A DNA stretch of 64,000 bases, taken from positions 3,038,001 to 3,102,000 of the forward strand of contig CP074402.1 in the NCBI GenBank assembly GCA_018388625.1, given 5' to 3'. Under the pieces are notes generated by a model. It was not told where the DNA came from. It ran no database searches and worked only from the letters and a program-made list of their open reading frames with translations. Position 1 is the first letter of the stretch. The number at the start of each line of letters is the position of its first letter. A program made the translations under genes and the position numbers. This DNA comes from Nocardiopsis eucommiae. GTDB lineage: Bacteria; Actinomycetota; Actinomycetes; Streptosporangiales; Streptosporangiaceae. This document shows, one piece after another, positions 1 to 8,905 of this stretch.

Positions 1-120
1 CGCTGGCGAGCGTGACACCCACCCCACGAGGCCGCCCACGGCCACGGCCAGGTGAACGTACGGGAAGCCGACCAGCGGGTGCGGCGCGTCGCGGCGCCTT
101 CGTCGGAAGGGGGCGTCCAC
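1..120 (-). CDS. possible N-terminus of a membrane protein (partial)
   Basis: Reading leftwards from a GTG at 118-120 there is an open frame that leaves the window. It begins with a strongly basic stretch (five arginines in a row near residue 6) followed by a hydrophobic run (HLAVAVGGLVGWV), which resembles the start of a membrane protein. It would be divergent from the histidine kinase at 144. No Shine-Dalgarno sequence is visible in front of the GTG and only about 40 codons can be seen, so this is a weak call without a family assignment. Confidence 0.25.
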   Translation of the reverse strand, partial: MDAPFRRRRRDAPHPLVGFPYVHLAVAVGGLVGWVSRSPA

Positions 121-143
121 CTGGGGGCGCCTGAGGAGAGGAC

Positions 144-1331
144 GTGGGAGTGGGGCTGCGACGGGTGTCCGCGCGCGCGGGCAGACACGGACGCGAGTTC
201 GTGGGGCTGGTGGCGGGTGTCCGGGTGAGCGTGCTGACCCTGGTGTGGATACTGGCCTCGCTGGGTGTCCTGCTGGCCGTGCCGGTGCGCCCGTCCGCCG
301 GGAGGCGGATCGAGGTGTGGGCGTCCCGGCTGTGCGAGCGGGACCTGGCCCGGCTCTCCCGCTGGATGGGCACCACCGTCACGCTGCGGGCGAGCGGGCC
401 CGCCCGCGCGCTCCATCTGCTGTTGCGCCTGCCCGTGCACCTGGCCTCCCTGTACCTGCTGGTCTCCGTCGCCGCGCTGGTCCCGATCCTGGTCGTCGGG
501 GTGGTGATCCAGGCCGTCACGGGCACCGCGACCCACGTGAGAGCGGACTGGCCCGGCGTGGGAGTGGACGTCTCCAGCATCTCCCTCGGACTGATAGCCG
601 CCCTCATGGTCCTGGTCCTGACATGGTGGATCGTCCCCGTCCTGGCCGAGGTCGACCGTTGGCTGGCCCGTACCCTGCTCGGCCCTACGGAGGAGGACCG
701 CATGCGGCGACGCATCGAGGAGCTCACCCGGACCCGGTCCGGGATCGTGCGGGCGGTGGACCAGGAGAGACGCCGGATCGAACGCGACCTGCACGACGGC
801 GTCCAACAGCGGGTGGTCGCCCTGGCCATGCTGCTGGGCCGAGCCCGGCGCCGCGGCGATCCCGCGCACGCCGCCGACCTGGTGCGGCGGGCCCACGCCG
901 AGTCGGCGGTCCTGCTGGACGAGTTGCGCGAGGTCGCCTGGCGGATCTACCCGACCGCCCTGGACACCCTGGGGTTGGAGGCGGCCCTGAACGAGGCGGC
1001 CGAGCGCGGCCCGCTCCCGGTGACGGTTCGATGCGACCTCCCCGCTCCGCTCCCACCGGAACTGTCCACCGCCGTGTACTTCGTGGCCCGCGAGGCCATG
1101 ACCAACGCCGCCAAGCACGCGCGGGCCGACGGGGTGGTCGTCGACCTCGGTGTACACGACTCCCGAGTGTGCCTGACCGTCTCCGACGACGGCCGGGGCG
1201 GCGCCGACCCCGACGGTGAGGGTCTGACCGGGCTGGCCCGCCGGGTCCGGGCGCTGGACGGCACACTGGAGGTGCACAGCCCGCAGGGCGGACCCACCGC
1301 CGTGCGCGTCGTGCTTCCGCTCGACCGATGA
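144..1331 (+). CDS. sensor histidine kinase, NarL-partner (HisKA_3) type
   Basis: This is the membrane sensor of a two-component system of 395 residues. Three hydrophobic segments lie at about residues 25-50, 95-125 and 145-170. The phospho-acceptor box RDLHDGVQQR follows, with His at about 217, which is the HisKA_3 dimerisation type. The ATP-binding domain shows the N box (EAMTNAAKHA), a SDDGRGG motif and a Gly-rich GLTGLARR end. The GTG start is chosen because GAGGAG lies 6 bases upstream. The response regulator starts 37 bases downstream, so the two are surely co-transcribed. The long membrane part without a large extracellular loop suggests that the signal is sensed in or at the membrane; the ligand is unknown. 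Confidence 0.93.
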   Translation: MGVGLRRVSARAGRHGREFVGLVAGVRVSVLTLVWILASLGVLLAVPVRPSAGRRIEVWASRLCERDLARLSRWMGTTVTLRASGPARALHLLLRLPVHLASLYLLVSVAALVPILVVGVVIQAVTGTATHVRADWPGVGVDVSSISLGLIAALMVLVLTWWIVPVLAEVDRWLARTLLGPTEEDRMRRRIEELTRTRSGIVRAVDQERRRIERDLHDGVQQRVVALAMLLGRARRRGDPAHAADLVRRAHAESAVLLDELREVAWRIYPTALDTLGLEAALNEAAERGPLPVTVRCDLPAPLPPELSTAVYFVAREAMTNAAKHARADGVVVDLGVHDSRVCLTVSDDGRGGADPDGEGLTGLARRVRALDGTLEVHSPQGGPTAVRVVLPLDR

Positions 1332-1368
1332 TCGTTTCCCCGCCCTACCCCTGGATACGGAGCCCCTC

Positions 1369-2013
1369 ATGCGCCTGGTGATCGCCGACGACTCGGTCCT
1401 GCTCCGGGAGGGTCTGGTCCGTCTGTTGGAGGAGGAGGGGCACGAGGTCCTGGCGGCGGTCGAGGACGGCGAGGGCCTGTGGGAGGCCGTCTCCGAACAC
1501 CGTCCGGACGCGGCGGTGGTGGACGTGCGCATGCCGCCGACCCACACCGACGAGGGGCTACGGGCGGCGCTGCGCATCCGGGCGGAGCACCCCGGGGTGG
1601 CGGTCCTGGTGCTCTCGCAGTACGTGGAGCAGCGCTACGCCGCCGAGCTGCTCACCGGAGCCCCCGAACGCGTCGGATACCTGCTCAAGGACCGGGTGGC
1701 GCAGGTGGGCGAGTTCCTGGACGCCCTGGACCGGGTCGCCGCCGGGGGAGCCGCCTTCGACCCGGAGGTGGTACGCCAGCTGCTCGCCCGCACCACGCGG
1801 ACCGACCCGCTCGCCCGACTGACCCCGAGGGAACACGAGGTCCTGGAGAACATGGCGCAGGGACTGAGCAACACCGCCATCGCGCGGCGGCTGTTCGTCT
1901 CCCTGAGCGCTGTGGAAAAGCACATCAACTCCCTCTTCGACAAGCTGGAGCTGGCGCACACCCCCGAGTACAGCCGCCGGGTCCTGGCGGTCCTGCGGTT
2001 CCTCGGTACCTGA
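1369..2013 (+). CDS. response regulator, NarL/LuxR family
   Basis: This 214-residue transcription factor is the partner of the kinase just upstream. The receiver domain (about 1-120) has the acidic pair at residues 7-8, the phospho-acceptor Asp52 in VVDVRMPP, and the conserved Lys in YLLKDR. The C-terminal LuxR helix-turn-helix (about 150-210) begins with LTPREHEVLENMAQGLSN and carries the VSLSAVEKHINSLFDKL recognition region. Kinase phosphorylation should switch DNA binding. A hairpin follows at 2042-2066. Targets cannot be read from the sequence, though autoregulation is common in this family. Confidence 0.95.
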   Translation: MRLVIADDSVLLREGLVRLLEEEGHEVLAAVEDGEGLWEAVSEHRPDAAVVDVRMPPTHTDEGLRAALRIRAEHPGVAVLVLSQYVEQRYAAELLTGAPERVGYLLKDRVAQVGEFLDALDRVAAGGAAFDPEVVRQLLARTTRTDPLARLTPREHEVLENMAQGLSNTAIARRLFVSLSAVEKHINSLFDKLELAHTPEYSRRVLAVLRFLGT

Positions 2014-2041
2014 GGCGCGGGGCGGCACCCTCTTGAAGGCT

Positions 2042-2066
2042 CACCGACCCCGCCCTAGGGTCGGTG
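2042..2066 (+). terminator. hairpin after the two-component pair
   Basis: A perfect 9-bp inverted repeat (CACCGACCC / GGGTCGGTG) with a 7-base loop lies 29 bases after the response regulator stop. A second small hairpin (CCTCAC / GTGAGG) follows at about 2073-2089. There is no U-tract, which is normal for actinomycete terminators. Confidence 0.6.
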
Positions 2067-2115
2067 GTCACACCCTCACCCACCGTGAGGTCCCCCCGAC
2101 ACGGAGGTCTGCCCC

Positions 2116-3171
2116 GTGCCCACCCCCGGCACCCGACGCCCGTCCCTCTGCCTGGCCGCCGCCGGAGCGGTCGCCCTGACGGCCTGGGCGGTCCCCGCGC
2201 ACGCCGCCCCCGCCCCCGCCGACGTCCGGGTCTCCGACGGTCCCGCCCTGGAGGAGGCCCTCGCCGACGCCCAGCCGGGCCAGACCATCACCCTGGACGG
2301 CGGCGAGTACGTCGGCTCCTTCGTCGCCACCACCTCCGGGACCAGCGGTGCCCCCATCACCCTCACCGGTCCCTCCGACGCCGTCCTGGTCAACGACGAG
2401 CCCACGTCCGGCAGCGGCTGCCCCACCCCCGACACCCACAGCACCGGCTACGGCCTGTGGTTGTACGAGGCCGACCACTGGAACGTCCGGGGCCTCACCG
2501 TCACCGACTCCAAGAAGGGGATCGTGATCGACCGCTCCGACCACGTCCACCTGAGCGACCTGGAGGTGCGGGGCATCGACGACGAGGGCGTGCACTTCCG
2601 CGACTCCAGCTCGGACGGGTCCGTCCGCGACTCCCGGATCTCCGACACCGGCCGGGTCCAGCCGGGCTTCGGCGAGGGCGTCTACCTGGGCTCGGCCCAC
2701 AGCAACTGGGGCTGTTACGGGGGCGGGGACGGCGTGGACCGCAGCGACCGCACCGAGGTCACCGGCAACCACTTCGGACCCGACGTCCGAGGGGAGCACC
2801 TCGACGTCAAGGAGGGCACCCGCGACGGCCTGGTCTCGGGCAACACCTTCGACGGCCGGGGCATCTCCGGCCAGAACTTCGCGGACAGCTGGGTGGACGT
2901 CAAGGGCAACGGCTACCTGTTCGAGCACAACACCGGGACCTTCGAGCGGCCCGGGGTGTTCGCGCACGGCTACACCAGCACGCAGCAGGTCGACGGCGCG
3001 GGCTGCGGCAACGTCTTCCGGGACAACGACTCCGACCTGGGCGGGGTCGGCGGCTTCGCGATCGCCCTGTGGAGCCAGTCCGACTGCGCCGACGAGCCCA
3101 ACGTGGTGCACGCCTCCAACACCGTCACGAACGCGACCCGGGGGCTGACCAACATCGACGTCACCCCGTGA
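2116..3171 (+). CDS. secreted right-handed parallel beta-helix protein
   Basis: This 351-residue protein has a Sec signal peptide, with a hydrophobic core at about residues 11-25 and a probable cut after AHA at about 31. The mature part is rich in short beta repeats typical of PbH1/pectate-lyase-like folds: GLTVTDSKKGIVIDRSD, LEVRGIDDEGVHFRDS, SGNTFDGRG and VKGNGYLFEHNT mark successive coils. Such proteins are usually extracellular polysaccharide lyases or binding proteins; I see no diagnostic catalytic set that fixes a substrate. The GTG start has GGAGG 8 bases upstream. It stands alone, with hairpins before and after, so it is probably monocistronic. Confidence 0.85.
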   Translation: MPTPGTRRPSLCLAAAGAVALTAWAVPAHAAPAPADVRVSDGPALEEALADAQPGQTITLDGGEYVGSFVATTSGTSGAPITLTGPSDAVLVNDEPTSGSGCPTPDTHSTGYGLWLYEADHWNVRGLTVTDSKKGIVIDRSDHVHLSDLEVRGIDDEGVHFRDSSSDGSVRDSRISDTGRVQPGFGEGVYLGSAHSNWGCYGGGDGVDRSDRTEVTGNHFGPDVRGEHLDVKEGTRDGLVSGNTFDGRGISGQNFADSWVDVKGNGYLFEHNTGTFERPGVFAHGYTSTQQVDGAGCGNVFRDNDSDLGGVGGFAIALWSQSDCADEPNVVHASNTVTNATRGLTNIDVTP

Positions 3172-3175
3172 ACCA

Positions 3176-3216
3176 CACGAGGCGCCCCCGTCCGAGTGGG
3201 ACGGGGGCGCCTCGTG
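3176..3216. terminator. bidirectional terminator
   Basis: A perfect 18-bp inverted repeat at 3176-3193 and 3199-3216 with a 5-base loop sits between the converging beta-helix gene and the aminotransferase gene, and can end transcription from both sides. Confidence 0.85.
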
Positions 3217-3237
3217 GTCTCGCTGACCGCCGCGGGG

Positions 3238-4515
3238 TCAGCCCTGCTCGGCGACCAGCTTCTCGGCACCGACCAGGCGCACGCACACGGCCAGACCCTC
3301 GATGGCCTCCTCCAGCGCGTCCAGCTCCGGGAAGGAGGGCGCGATGCGGATGGTGCGGTCCCGGGGGTCGTCACCGTAGGGGTGCGTGGCCCCGGCGGGG
3401 GTCAGCGCGATCCCGGCCTCGGCGGCCCGGCGCACGACCTCGCGCGCGCAACCGTCCAGGACGTCCAGACGCACGAAGTAACCGCCCTTGGGGGTGGACC
3501 AGGTCGCCAGACCGGTACCGCCGAGCGCCTTGGTGAGGACGCGCTCCACCGTCTCGAACTTGGGCTCCAGCAGCTCACGGTGGCGGCGCATGTGCGCGCG
3601 CACGCCCTCGGCGTCGCCCAGGAACATGGCGTGGCGCAGCTGGTTGATCTTGTCCGGGCCGATGGTCCGCTTGCCCGCGAGCCCCTGGAACCAGCTCACG
3701 TTGGCGGGGGAGGAACCCAGGAACGCGACCCCGGCACCGGCGAAGGTCACCTTGGAGGTGGATCCGAAGACCAGGACGCGGTCGGGGTTGCCGCTCTCGG
3801 CACAGGCCGCGAGGACGTCGGCGATCTCCACCTCCTCGTCGGTCAGGTGGTGCACCGCGTAGGCGTTGTCCCAGAAGATCCGGAAGTCCGGGGCGGCGGT
3901 GGGCATGGCCGCCAGGCGCCGCACGACCTCGTCGGAGTAGGAGACACCGTCGGGGTTGCTGTACTTGGGCACACACCAGATGCCCTTGATGTCGGCGTCG
4001 GCGCTCACCAGACGCTCGACCACGTCCATGTCGGGGCCCTCGTCGGTCATCGGGACGGGGATCATCTCGATGCCGAAGCGCTCACACAGGGCGAAGTGCC
4101 GGTCGTAGCCGGGGACCGGGCACAGGAACGCGATCCGCTCGGCGTCGGCCCAGCGGCCGGTCCCTCCGGGCACCGTGCCCAGGAACGCGTTGGCCAGGCT
4201 GTCGTGCATGAGCTCCAGGCTGGCGTTGCCCGCCGCGATCAGCTGCTCGACCGGGACCTGGAGGAGGCCCGCGAAGATCTCCCGCAGTTCGAGGAGGCCC
4301 TGGGGCGCGCCCGCGTAGTTGCGGCAGTCGGTGCCGTCGGCGGCGGTGTAGCGGCCGCGGGGCAGTTCGAGCAGGTCCGCGGACAGGTCCAGCTGGCGGG
4401 AGGACGGCTTGCCCCGGGTCAGGTTCAGGGAGAGTCCACGCTCGACCAGGGCGGCGTGGTCGCGCCGGGCCGACTCCAGGAGCTCGGAGGGTGTGGGGCT
4501 GCTTGCGGTGGTCAC
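3238..4515 (-). CDS. class I aminotransferase, actinobacterial AspT-like
   Basis: This is a PLP-dependent aminotransferase of 425 residues, most like the aspartate aminotransferase subgroup known from Corynebacterium (AspT). It would exchange the amino group between aspartate and 2-oxoglutarate in the cytosol. The PLP lysine is Lys255 in GSTSKVTFAGAG. The PKYSNPDGVSYS segment holds the conserved Asn-Pro-x-Gly, and FWDNAYAVHH holds the Asp and Tyr that contact the cofactor. The length matches the subgroup. The GTG start is supported by GGAAGGAA upstream. It has its own terminator and a 170-base gap before the next gene, so it is likely transcribed alone. Substrate choice is inferred from subgroup likeness. 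Confidence 0.85.
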   Translation of the reverse strand: MTTASSPTPSELLESARRDHAALVERGLSLNLTRGKPSSRQLDLSADLLELPRGRYTAADGTDCRNYAGAPQGLLELREIFAGLLQVPVEQLIAAGNASLELMHDSLANAFLGTVPGGTGRWADAERIAFLCPVPGYDRHFALCERFGIEMIPVPMTDEGPDMDVVERLVSADADIKGIWCVPKYSNPDGVSYSDEVVRRLAAMPTAAPDFRIFWDNAYAVHHLTDEEVEIADVLAACAESGNPDRVLVFGSTSKVTFAGAGVAFLGSSPANVSWFQGLAGKRTIGPDKINQLRHAMFLGDAEGVRAHMRRHRELLEPKFETVERVLTKALGGTGLATWSTPKGGYFVRLDVLDGCAREVVRRAAEAGIALTPAGATHPYGDDPRDRTIRIAPSFPELDALEEAIEGLAVCVRLVGAEKLVAEQG

Positions 4516-4687
4516 GGGATGTTCCTTCCGATGGGACGCCCCCGGTACGCCGCACGTCGTGGAACGGGGTGCACGGGGATTCGCACTGGGATTGTCCCAG
4601 ATCGCGGGCGCGCCGTCCCGGTCAGGTCGTCTTCCCCGTGTCCGACCGGCGCTCCGGTCCGTCTCCCTCAGCCGGAGACGGCCGGGT

Positions 4688-5653
4688 TCACGGGGCGGTG
4701 ACCCCGAGACGGCCCATGAGTTCGGGCTCGGTGATGATGTCGATGCTCTGGCCCCTGGCGATGTAGGCCTCGGCCTGCCTGTGCTTGGAGGTCTTGCCTC
4801 CGTGGTCGCTGTCGGCCACCACCAGGACGTCGGTCTTCCTCGTCACGTTCTTGGCGGGCTGGCCCCCGGCCTCCGCGATGCGCTTCCACACCTCGGGCTT
4901 GTCCATGGAGCGCAGGTCTCCGGAGACGCACACCGTGCGGCCGTGGAGGGGACCGTCCGGGTCGGCGTCGGGGGAGGGCTCGGGGAGCGGGGACTGCGCG
5001 GCCCGCTGCCACCGACCGAACCGGTCCTCGCGGGCGGGCGCGTCCACCACGGCGGGGGCGGCCACCGGGACCGGTGCCGCCGCGAACGCTTCCAGGCGCC
5101 CCAGGCGCAGCCCGCTGACCAGGCTCAGCTCGGAGAGCGTGCCGGTGCCGTGGCGCCGCATGGCCGCGATCATGATGTGCGCGGCCGCCTCGGCGTCGGC
5201 GTCGGCCCGGTGGTGCCGGGTGATGGTGTGCCCCACGTGCGCGGACACCGTGGGCAGGCGGTGGTCGGGCAGGTCCCAGGTGCGCCGGGACAGGGCGAGG
5301 GTGCACGCGTAGTCGAAGCCGGGCAGCGCCAGCCCGGTGTGGGCGCAGGCCTGGCGCAGCGCCCCCATGTCGAAGGGGGCGTTGTGCGCCACCAGCGCGC
5401 CGCCCTGGGCGAACTCGACCACCTGGTCGCGCACCTTCTCCCAGGTGGGGGCGTGGGCGACGTCGGCGGCGGTGATGCCGTGCACGGCGGTGTTGTGCCG
5501 GGAGAAGAACGACACCGGTTCCGGCGGGCGGATGAGGCTGGTGAACCGGTCGACCACCCGCCCCTCGCTCACGCGGACCAGACCCACGGCGCACACGCTG
5601 CCGCGGTCCTGGTTGGCGGTCTCGAAGTCGATCGCGGTCCAGGTGTGGGACAC
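4688..5653 (-). CDS. DnaQ-like 3'-5' exonuclease with BRCT domain
   Basis: This is an exonuclease of about 321 residues. The N-terminal DEDDh domain shows motif I (WTAIDFETAN), motif II (LVAHNAPFDMGAL) and motif III (HHRADADAEAAAH). A Pro/Ala-rich linker follows, and then a C-terminal BRCT domain (GRTVCVSGDLRSMDK ... TDVLVVADS). This pairing is a known actinobacterial type thought to act in DNA repair or proofreading outside the replicase. The GTG start at 5651-5653 is chosen because AAGGGAGG sits just upstream. The kinase gene upstream appears to read into this gene without a stop, but only because of a lost base near 6023; they are two proteins. Confidence 0.88.
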   Translation of the reverse strand: MSHTWTAIDFETANQDRGSVCAVGLVRVSEGRVVDRFTSLIRPPEPVSFFSRHNTAVHGITAADVAHAPTWEKVRDQVVEFAQGGALVAHNAPFDMGALRQACAHTGLALPGFDYACTLALSRRTWDLPDHRLPTVSAHVGHTITRHHRADADAEAAAHIMIAAMRRHGTGTLSELSLVSGLRLGRLEAFAAAPVPVAAPAVVDAPAREDRFGRWQRAAQSPLPEPSPDADPDGPLHGRTVCVSGDLRSMDKPEVWKRIAEAGGQPAKNVTRKTDVLVVADSDHGGKTSKHRQAEAYIARGQSIDIITEPELMGRLGVTAP

Positions 5654-5720
5654 CGCCGCCACCTCCCTTGCACTCGCGACGGAACGGATCGAGCGTACCG
5701 GGGCCGGTGCACCACCGGTG

Positions 5721-7369
5721 TCAGAACGGGTCGAAGGAGGAGACCGCCTGCTCGCGCAGGGGCGCGTCCCCGTCCCAGAAGGACTCACTGGAGGACCAGG
5801 CCAGGGTGTAGAACTCGCCCTCTCCGGCGTTGATGTTGCGGGCCAGCAGGCGCCAGGCACCCTGGCCCCGGTCCCAGCTGAACTCCCAGTCGGCGGCCGA
5901 GACGAAGGAGGTCTCGGAGGTGACGTCCTCCACCCTGATCCGCTGGTATCCGGGGAGCCGGTCCTCCGCGACGGAGTCGGTCTCCTGCTCCAGCACGTGC
6001 GCGTACTCGTCGTCGACCGAGTGGGGGTGCGGTCGATCTGGAGATAGGCGTCGGAGGTGGGGGAGTCGTAGTACACGCTGGCGCCGTTCGCGCGACGCAC
6101 CCAGCCGTCGGGGACCAGCAGGGCGAACCCGTCGGGATCCTCGGTCCAGGTCATGCCCTCGGCGGAGGGGTGCGATCCCGGATCCGCCACCGTGGCGCTG
6201 GCCCCGGGATCCTCGAGGTCGGCGACCGCCCGGCCGCTCCCGGCCCAGCGGTCGGCGACGGCCAGGGAGGCGGCGGCGAGCAGCGCGGCCAGACCCAGTG
6301 TGAGCACCACCACGGGCCATGAGAGGCGCCGTGCGCGCCGCGGCGCCGGTTGGGTGGCGGTGGGGTCGGCCGTCGGTCCGTTCGGGCCGAGGGCGGCGGT
6401 CACACCCTGCGGGCCGGACCCCTCGGTCACGCCCGGGGCGGACGGCGGGAGGTGGGCCACGGTCAGTGCCGAGGTTCCGCTCTCACCACGGGCGGCGGCG
6501 CTCAGCAGCGCCCGACAACCGGGGCCGTCCAGACGGTGTGCGGGGTCCTTGACCAGCAGCCCCCGGATCGCCTCGCCCAGCGGCCCGGGAGGGAACCCGG
6601 TCGGATCCGAGCTGAGTACGGCGTGCAGGGTCGCCGGTACGCCCTCGCGCAGGAACGGGGACACCCCCGTCACCGCGTGGTAGAGGGTGGCTCCCAGGGA
6701 CCACAGGTCACTGGCGGGGGTCGCTGGCTGGGAGTCGAGGCGTTCGGGCGCGACGTAGGCGGCGGAGCCCATGACCGTGGAGGTCTGGGTGATGGCGGCG
6801 GTGTCCACGATGGTGGCGATCCCGAAGTCGGTGAGCACCACCCGGCCGGAGTCGGTGACCACGACGTTCTCGGGTTTGACGTCGCGGTGGGTGATGCCCT
6901 GGCCGTGGGCGGTCTCCAAGGCGTCGAGCAGCCCCAGGGCCCAGGCGGCGGCCCGTTCCGGGGGAACCGGGCCGTGCTCGCGCGTCAGGCGCAGCAGGGA
7001 GTCGCCGTCCAGGAGCTCCATGACGATCCACGGTCGGCCGTCGTCCTCGACGATGTCGTACACGGTCACGATGTTGGGGTGCTGGCCCATGGCGGTGGCC
7101 TGGGCCTCGCGGCGCGCGCGGGCGGTCACCCGGGCGCGTTCCTCCTCGTCCAGGCCCGGTCCCAGGAGGATCTCCTTCACCGCCACGGCCCGGTTGAGCC
7201 CGGTGTCGTGTGCTCGCCACACCCGGCCCATCCCGCCCCGCCCCACCTCGGAGTGCAGTTCGTAGCGCTCGTGCAGTGTGCGGTGGGGAAGGACCACCTG
7301 GGACTCCTGTGGGGACGGGGCCGAGGGTACGGGTGACGCGGCGGCCGCGGGGGCGGGGCGGGAGTTCAC
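5721..7369 (-). CDS. membrane Ser/Thr protein kinase (PknB-like), one frame break
   Basis: This is a eukaryotic-type kinase of about 549 residues when one base is restored in the G run at 6023-6027. The kinase domain (about 36-295) has the glycine loop GRGGMGRVW, Lys65, catalytic HRDVKPEN (Asp163), DFGIA and YVAPE. A single membrane helix at about 345-370 is followed by an extracytoplasmic domain (about 385-549) that begins WTEDPDGFALLVPDGW. There are no PASTA repeats, so this is not the cell-wall PknB itself. Without the repair the frame runs on into the exonuclease gene and gives a false 893-residue fusion. The GTG start at 7367-7369 is the first in frame; the signal sensed is unknown. Confidence 0.88.
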
Positions 7370-7427
7370 ACGTCAGGGCGCCCATTGTAGGAAGGATCGG
7401 ACTCCGGGGCGCACTTCGGTCGGCTGC

Positions 7428-8293
7428 TCAGGCCTCTCGCTCGGCCAGGAAGTCCCTGACCAGGCGGTTCACCGTCCGGGGCGATTGGCGGTTGACCCAG
7501 TGTCCCTGGCCCGCGAGGAGTTCCCACCGGGCTCCGGGCACCGATCGGGCCGCGGCGACCGTGGTGGCGGGTTTGACCCCCGCGTCCTTGTCACCCTGGA
7601 TGAACAGCGCCGGGCAGCGGATCTCGCCGAGGCGCGGACGCAGGTCCACGTTCATCCGCCAGGGGCCGATGGAGGCGTTCTGCCAGTCGGAGGAGCCCGC
7701 GCCGTGGGCGTCCATCTCGGCCAGGACCTCGTCGACGACCTCGTCCTGGTCGGGGGCGGGGCCGGCGAACAGCGCCGTGCGGACGAAGGCCTCGGTCCTC
7801 TTCCTGTTGCCGACCATCATCCCGGGCAGGGTCGAGTTGAGCAGGCGGCTCCGGGAGACGAGCCACAGGAGCTGGTGGTAGACGGGAGGGAAGGACAGGG
7901 TGCCGCCGGGGGCGATGGCCACCAGGCGTTCCACGCGGTCGGGGTGGTCGAGGGCGGTGGCCAGGGTCATCGCCCCGCCCTGGGACAGGCCCACGACGGC
8001 GGCGCGGTCCACGCCGCAGTGGTCCAGGGTCGCGATGACGCAGCGTTGGAGGGCGGCGTGGTCGGCCAGGCCGTTCCAGGGGTGCTGAGCCCCTGCTTGG
8101 GCCAGTCCGGGGCGATGACGCGGTGGTCCCGGGCTAGGTCGGGGATGAGGTGGCGCCAGCTCATGGTGGCGCTGTCCACTCCCGCTCCGCTGAGCAGCAG
8201 GACCGGAGGGGCGTGTGCGGGGCCCTCGACGATGACGCTGAGACGCCCTTCGGGCAGGCAGACGTGCTCGCGGTGGAAGTCGGTGGTGCTCAT
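7428..8293 (-). CDS. alpha/beta-fold hydrolase, one frame break
   Basis: After restoring one base in the G run at 8079-8082 the product is about 288 residues with the alpha/beta hydrolase pattern. The oxyanion region LLLSGAGVDSATMSW comes first, the nucleophile elbow GLSQGG (Ser) is central, and a late strand IQGDKDAGVKP (Asp) and GQGHW (His) complete the catalytic triad. The substrate is not clear. The ATG at 8291-8293 overlaps the stop of the regulator gene upstream (ATGA), so the two are translationally coupled and the regulator probably controls the hydrolase. Confidence 0.82.
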
Positions 8294-8762
8294 GTGCGGT
8301 CCTCTTGTCTGTCCCGCCAGCGCCGGAGCATGGCGGGGAGTTCGGTCTCCAGGAACCCGTAGAGCTCGTGGACGTTGGCCAGGCGCTCGCGGCGTTCGGG
8401 CGGGGCGTCCTCCAGCGTCCTCAGTCCGCGTTCGGTGACCTTGCGGAAGCTGGTGGCCAGGGCGTAGCGGCGCTCCAGCATGCGACTCCAACCGTCGGCG
8501 GCGATCCGGAAGTACTCCTGGCGCTCGCCTCGCTTGCGCACCCCTCGACGAGGCCGCTGGGAGTGAGCATGCGGGTGGCGCTGCTGATGGAACTGCGGCT
8601 GACCTGGAGCACCTCGGCCAGGCGCGCGGCGCTCTGTTCGGGCGGGTCGCTGATCAGCAGCCAGCCGATGACCCGGCCGGAGATCAGGGGCAGGCCCTCG
8701 TCCTCGAAGAACGCGGCGACGTCGTCGACGAAGGCCAGTTCGTCCTCGGTGGGTTCGCTCAT
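8290..8762 (-). CDS. GbsR/MarR-type transcriptional regulator, one frame break
   Basis: This winged-helix regulator is about 157 residues after one base is restored in the C run at 8541-8544. The N-terminal part (DELAFVDDVAAFFEDEGLP, ISGRVIGWLLISDPPE) and the helix-turn-helix LAEVLQVSRSSISSATRML are typical of the GbsR branch of MarR-like regulators. The C-terminal half (RKRGERQEYFRI ... ERRERLANVHELYGFLE) forms the dimer helices. It overlaps the hydrolase gene by 4 bases. A striking nested palindrome begins 10 bases upstream of the start codon and is the likely autoregulatory operator. Confidence 0.82.
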
Positions 8763-8771
8763 GCCGCCAGA

Positions 8772-8807
8772 TTACAGTCATTGCAGTCATGACTGCAACA
8801 ACTGTAA
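8772..8807. promoter_or_regulatory. nested palindromic operator in front of the GbsR-type gene
   Basis: The core TTGCAGTCATGACTGCAA (8781-8798) is a perfect 18-bp palindrome. It is flanked on the outside by TTACAGT (8772-8778) and ACTGTAA (8801-8807), which are also exact inverted copies. The whole 36-bp site is symmetric except for the two CA spacers. It lies between divergent genes, right by the regulator start, and is much more AT-rich than its surroundings. Binding by the GbsR-type product is inferred from position. Confidence 0.7.
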
Positions 8808-8883
8808 AAGAGTTGTGGGCCGACCCGAAAGGGTGCACCGGACCGACTCCCGGATGCGTGGTTTGGCTCGCTTGTGGTAAATG

Positions 8884-8902
8884 TTAGGCGTGCCGAACTT
8901 TA
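8884..8902 (+). promoter_or_regulatory. DtxR/IdeR/MntR-type metal box
   Basis: TTAGGCGTGCCGAACTTTA matches 13 of 19 positions of the classic DtxR/IdeR iron box (TTAGGTTAGCCTAACCTAA), including both TTAGG and GCCnAAC parts. It lies directly in front of a Mn/Fe-type ABC transporter operon, where a DtxR-family repressor loaded with Mn or Fe would be expected to act. Confidence 0.6.
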
Positions 8903-8905
8903 GAG

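Noticed and set aside
4688..7369. A continuous 893-codon kinase-exonuclease fusion
   Set aside because: The kinase frame loses its own C-terminus at 6023-6027 and continues as arginine/serine/threonine filler before meeting the exonuclease. Restoring one base gives a normal kinase with a stop at 5721 and leaves the exonuclease with its own ribosome site.
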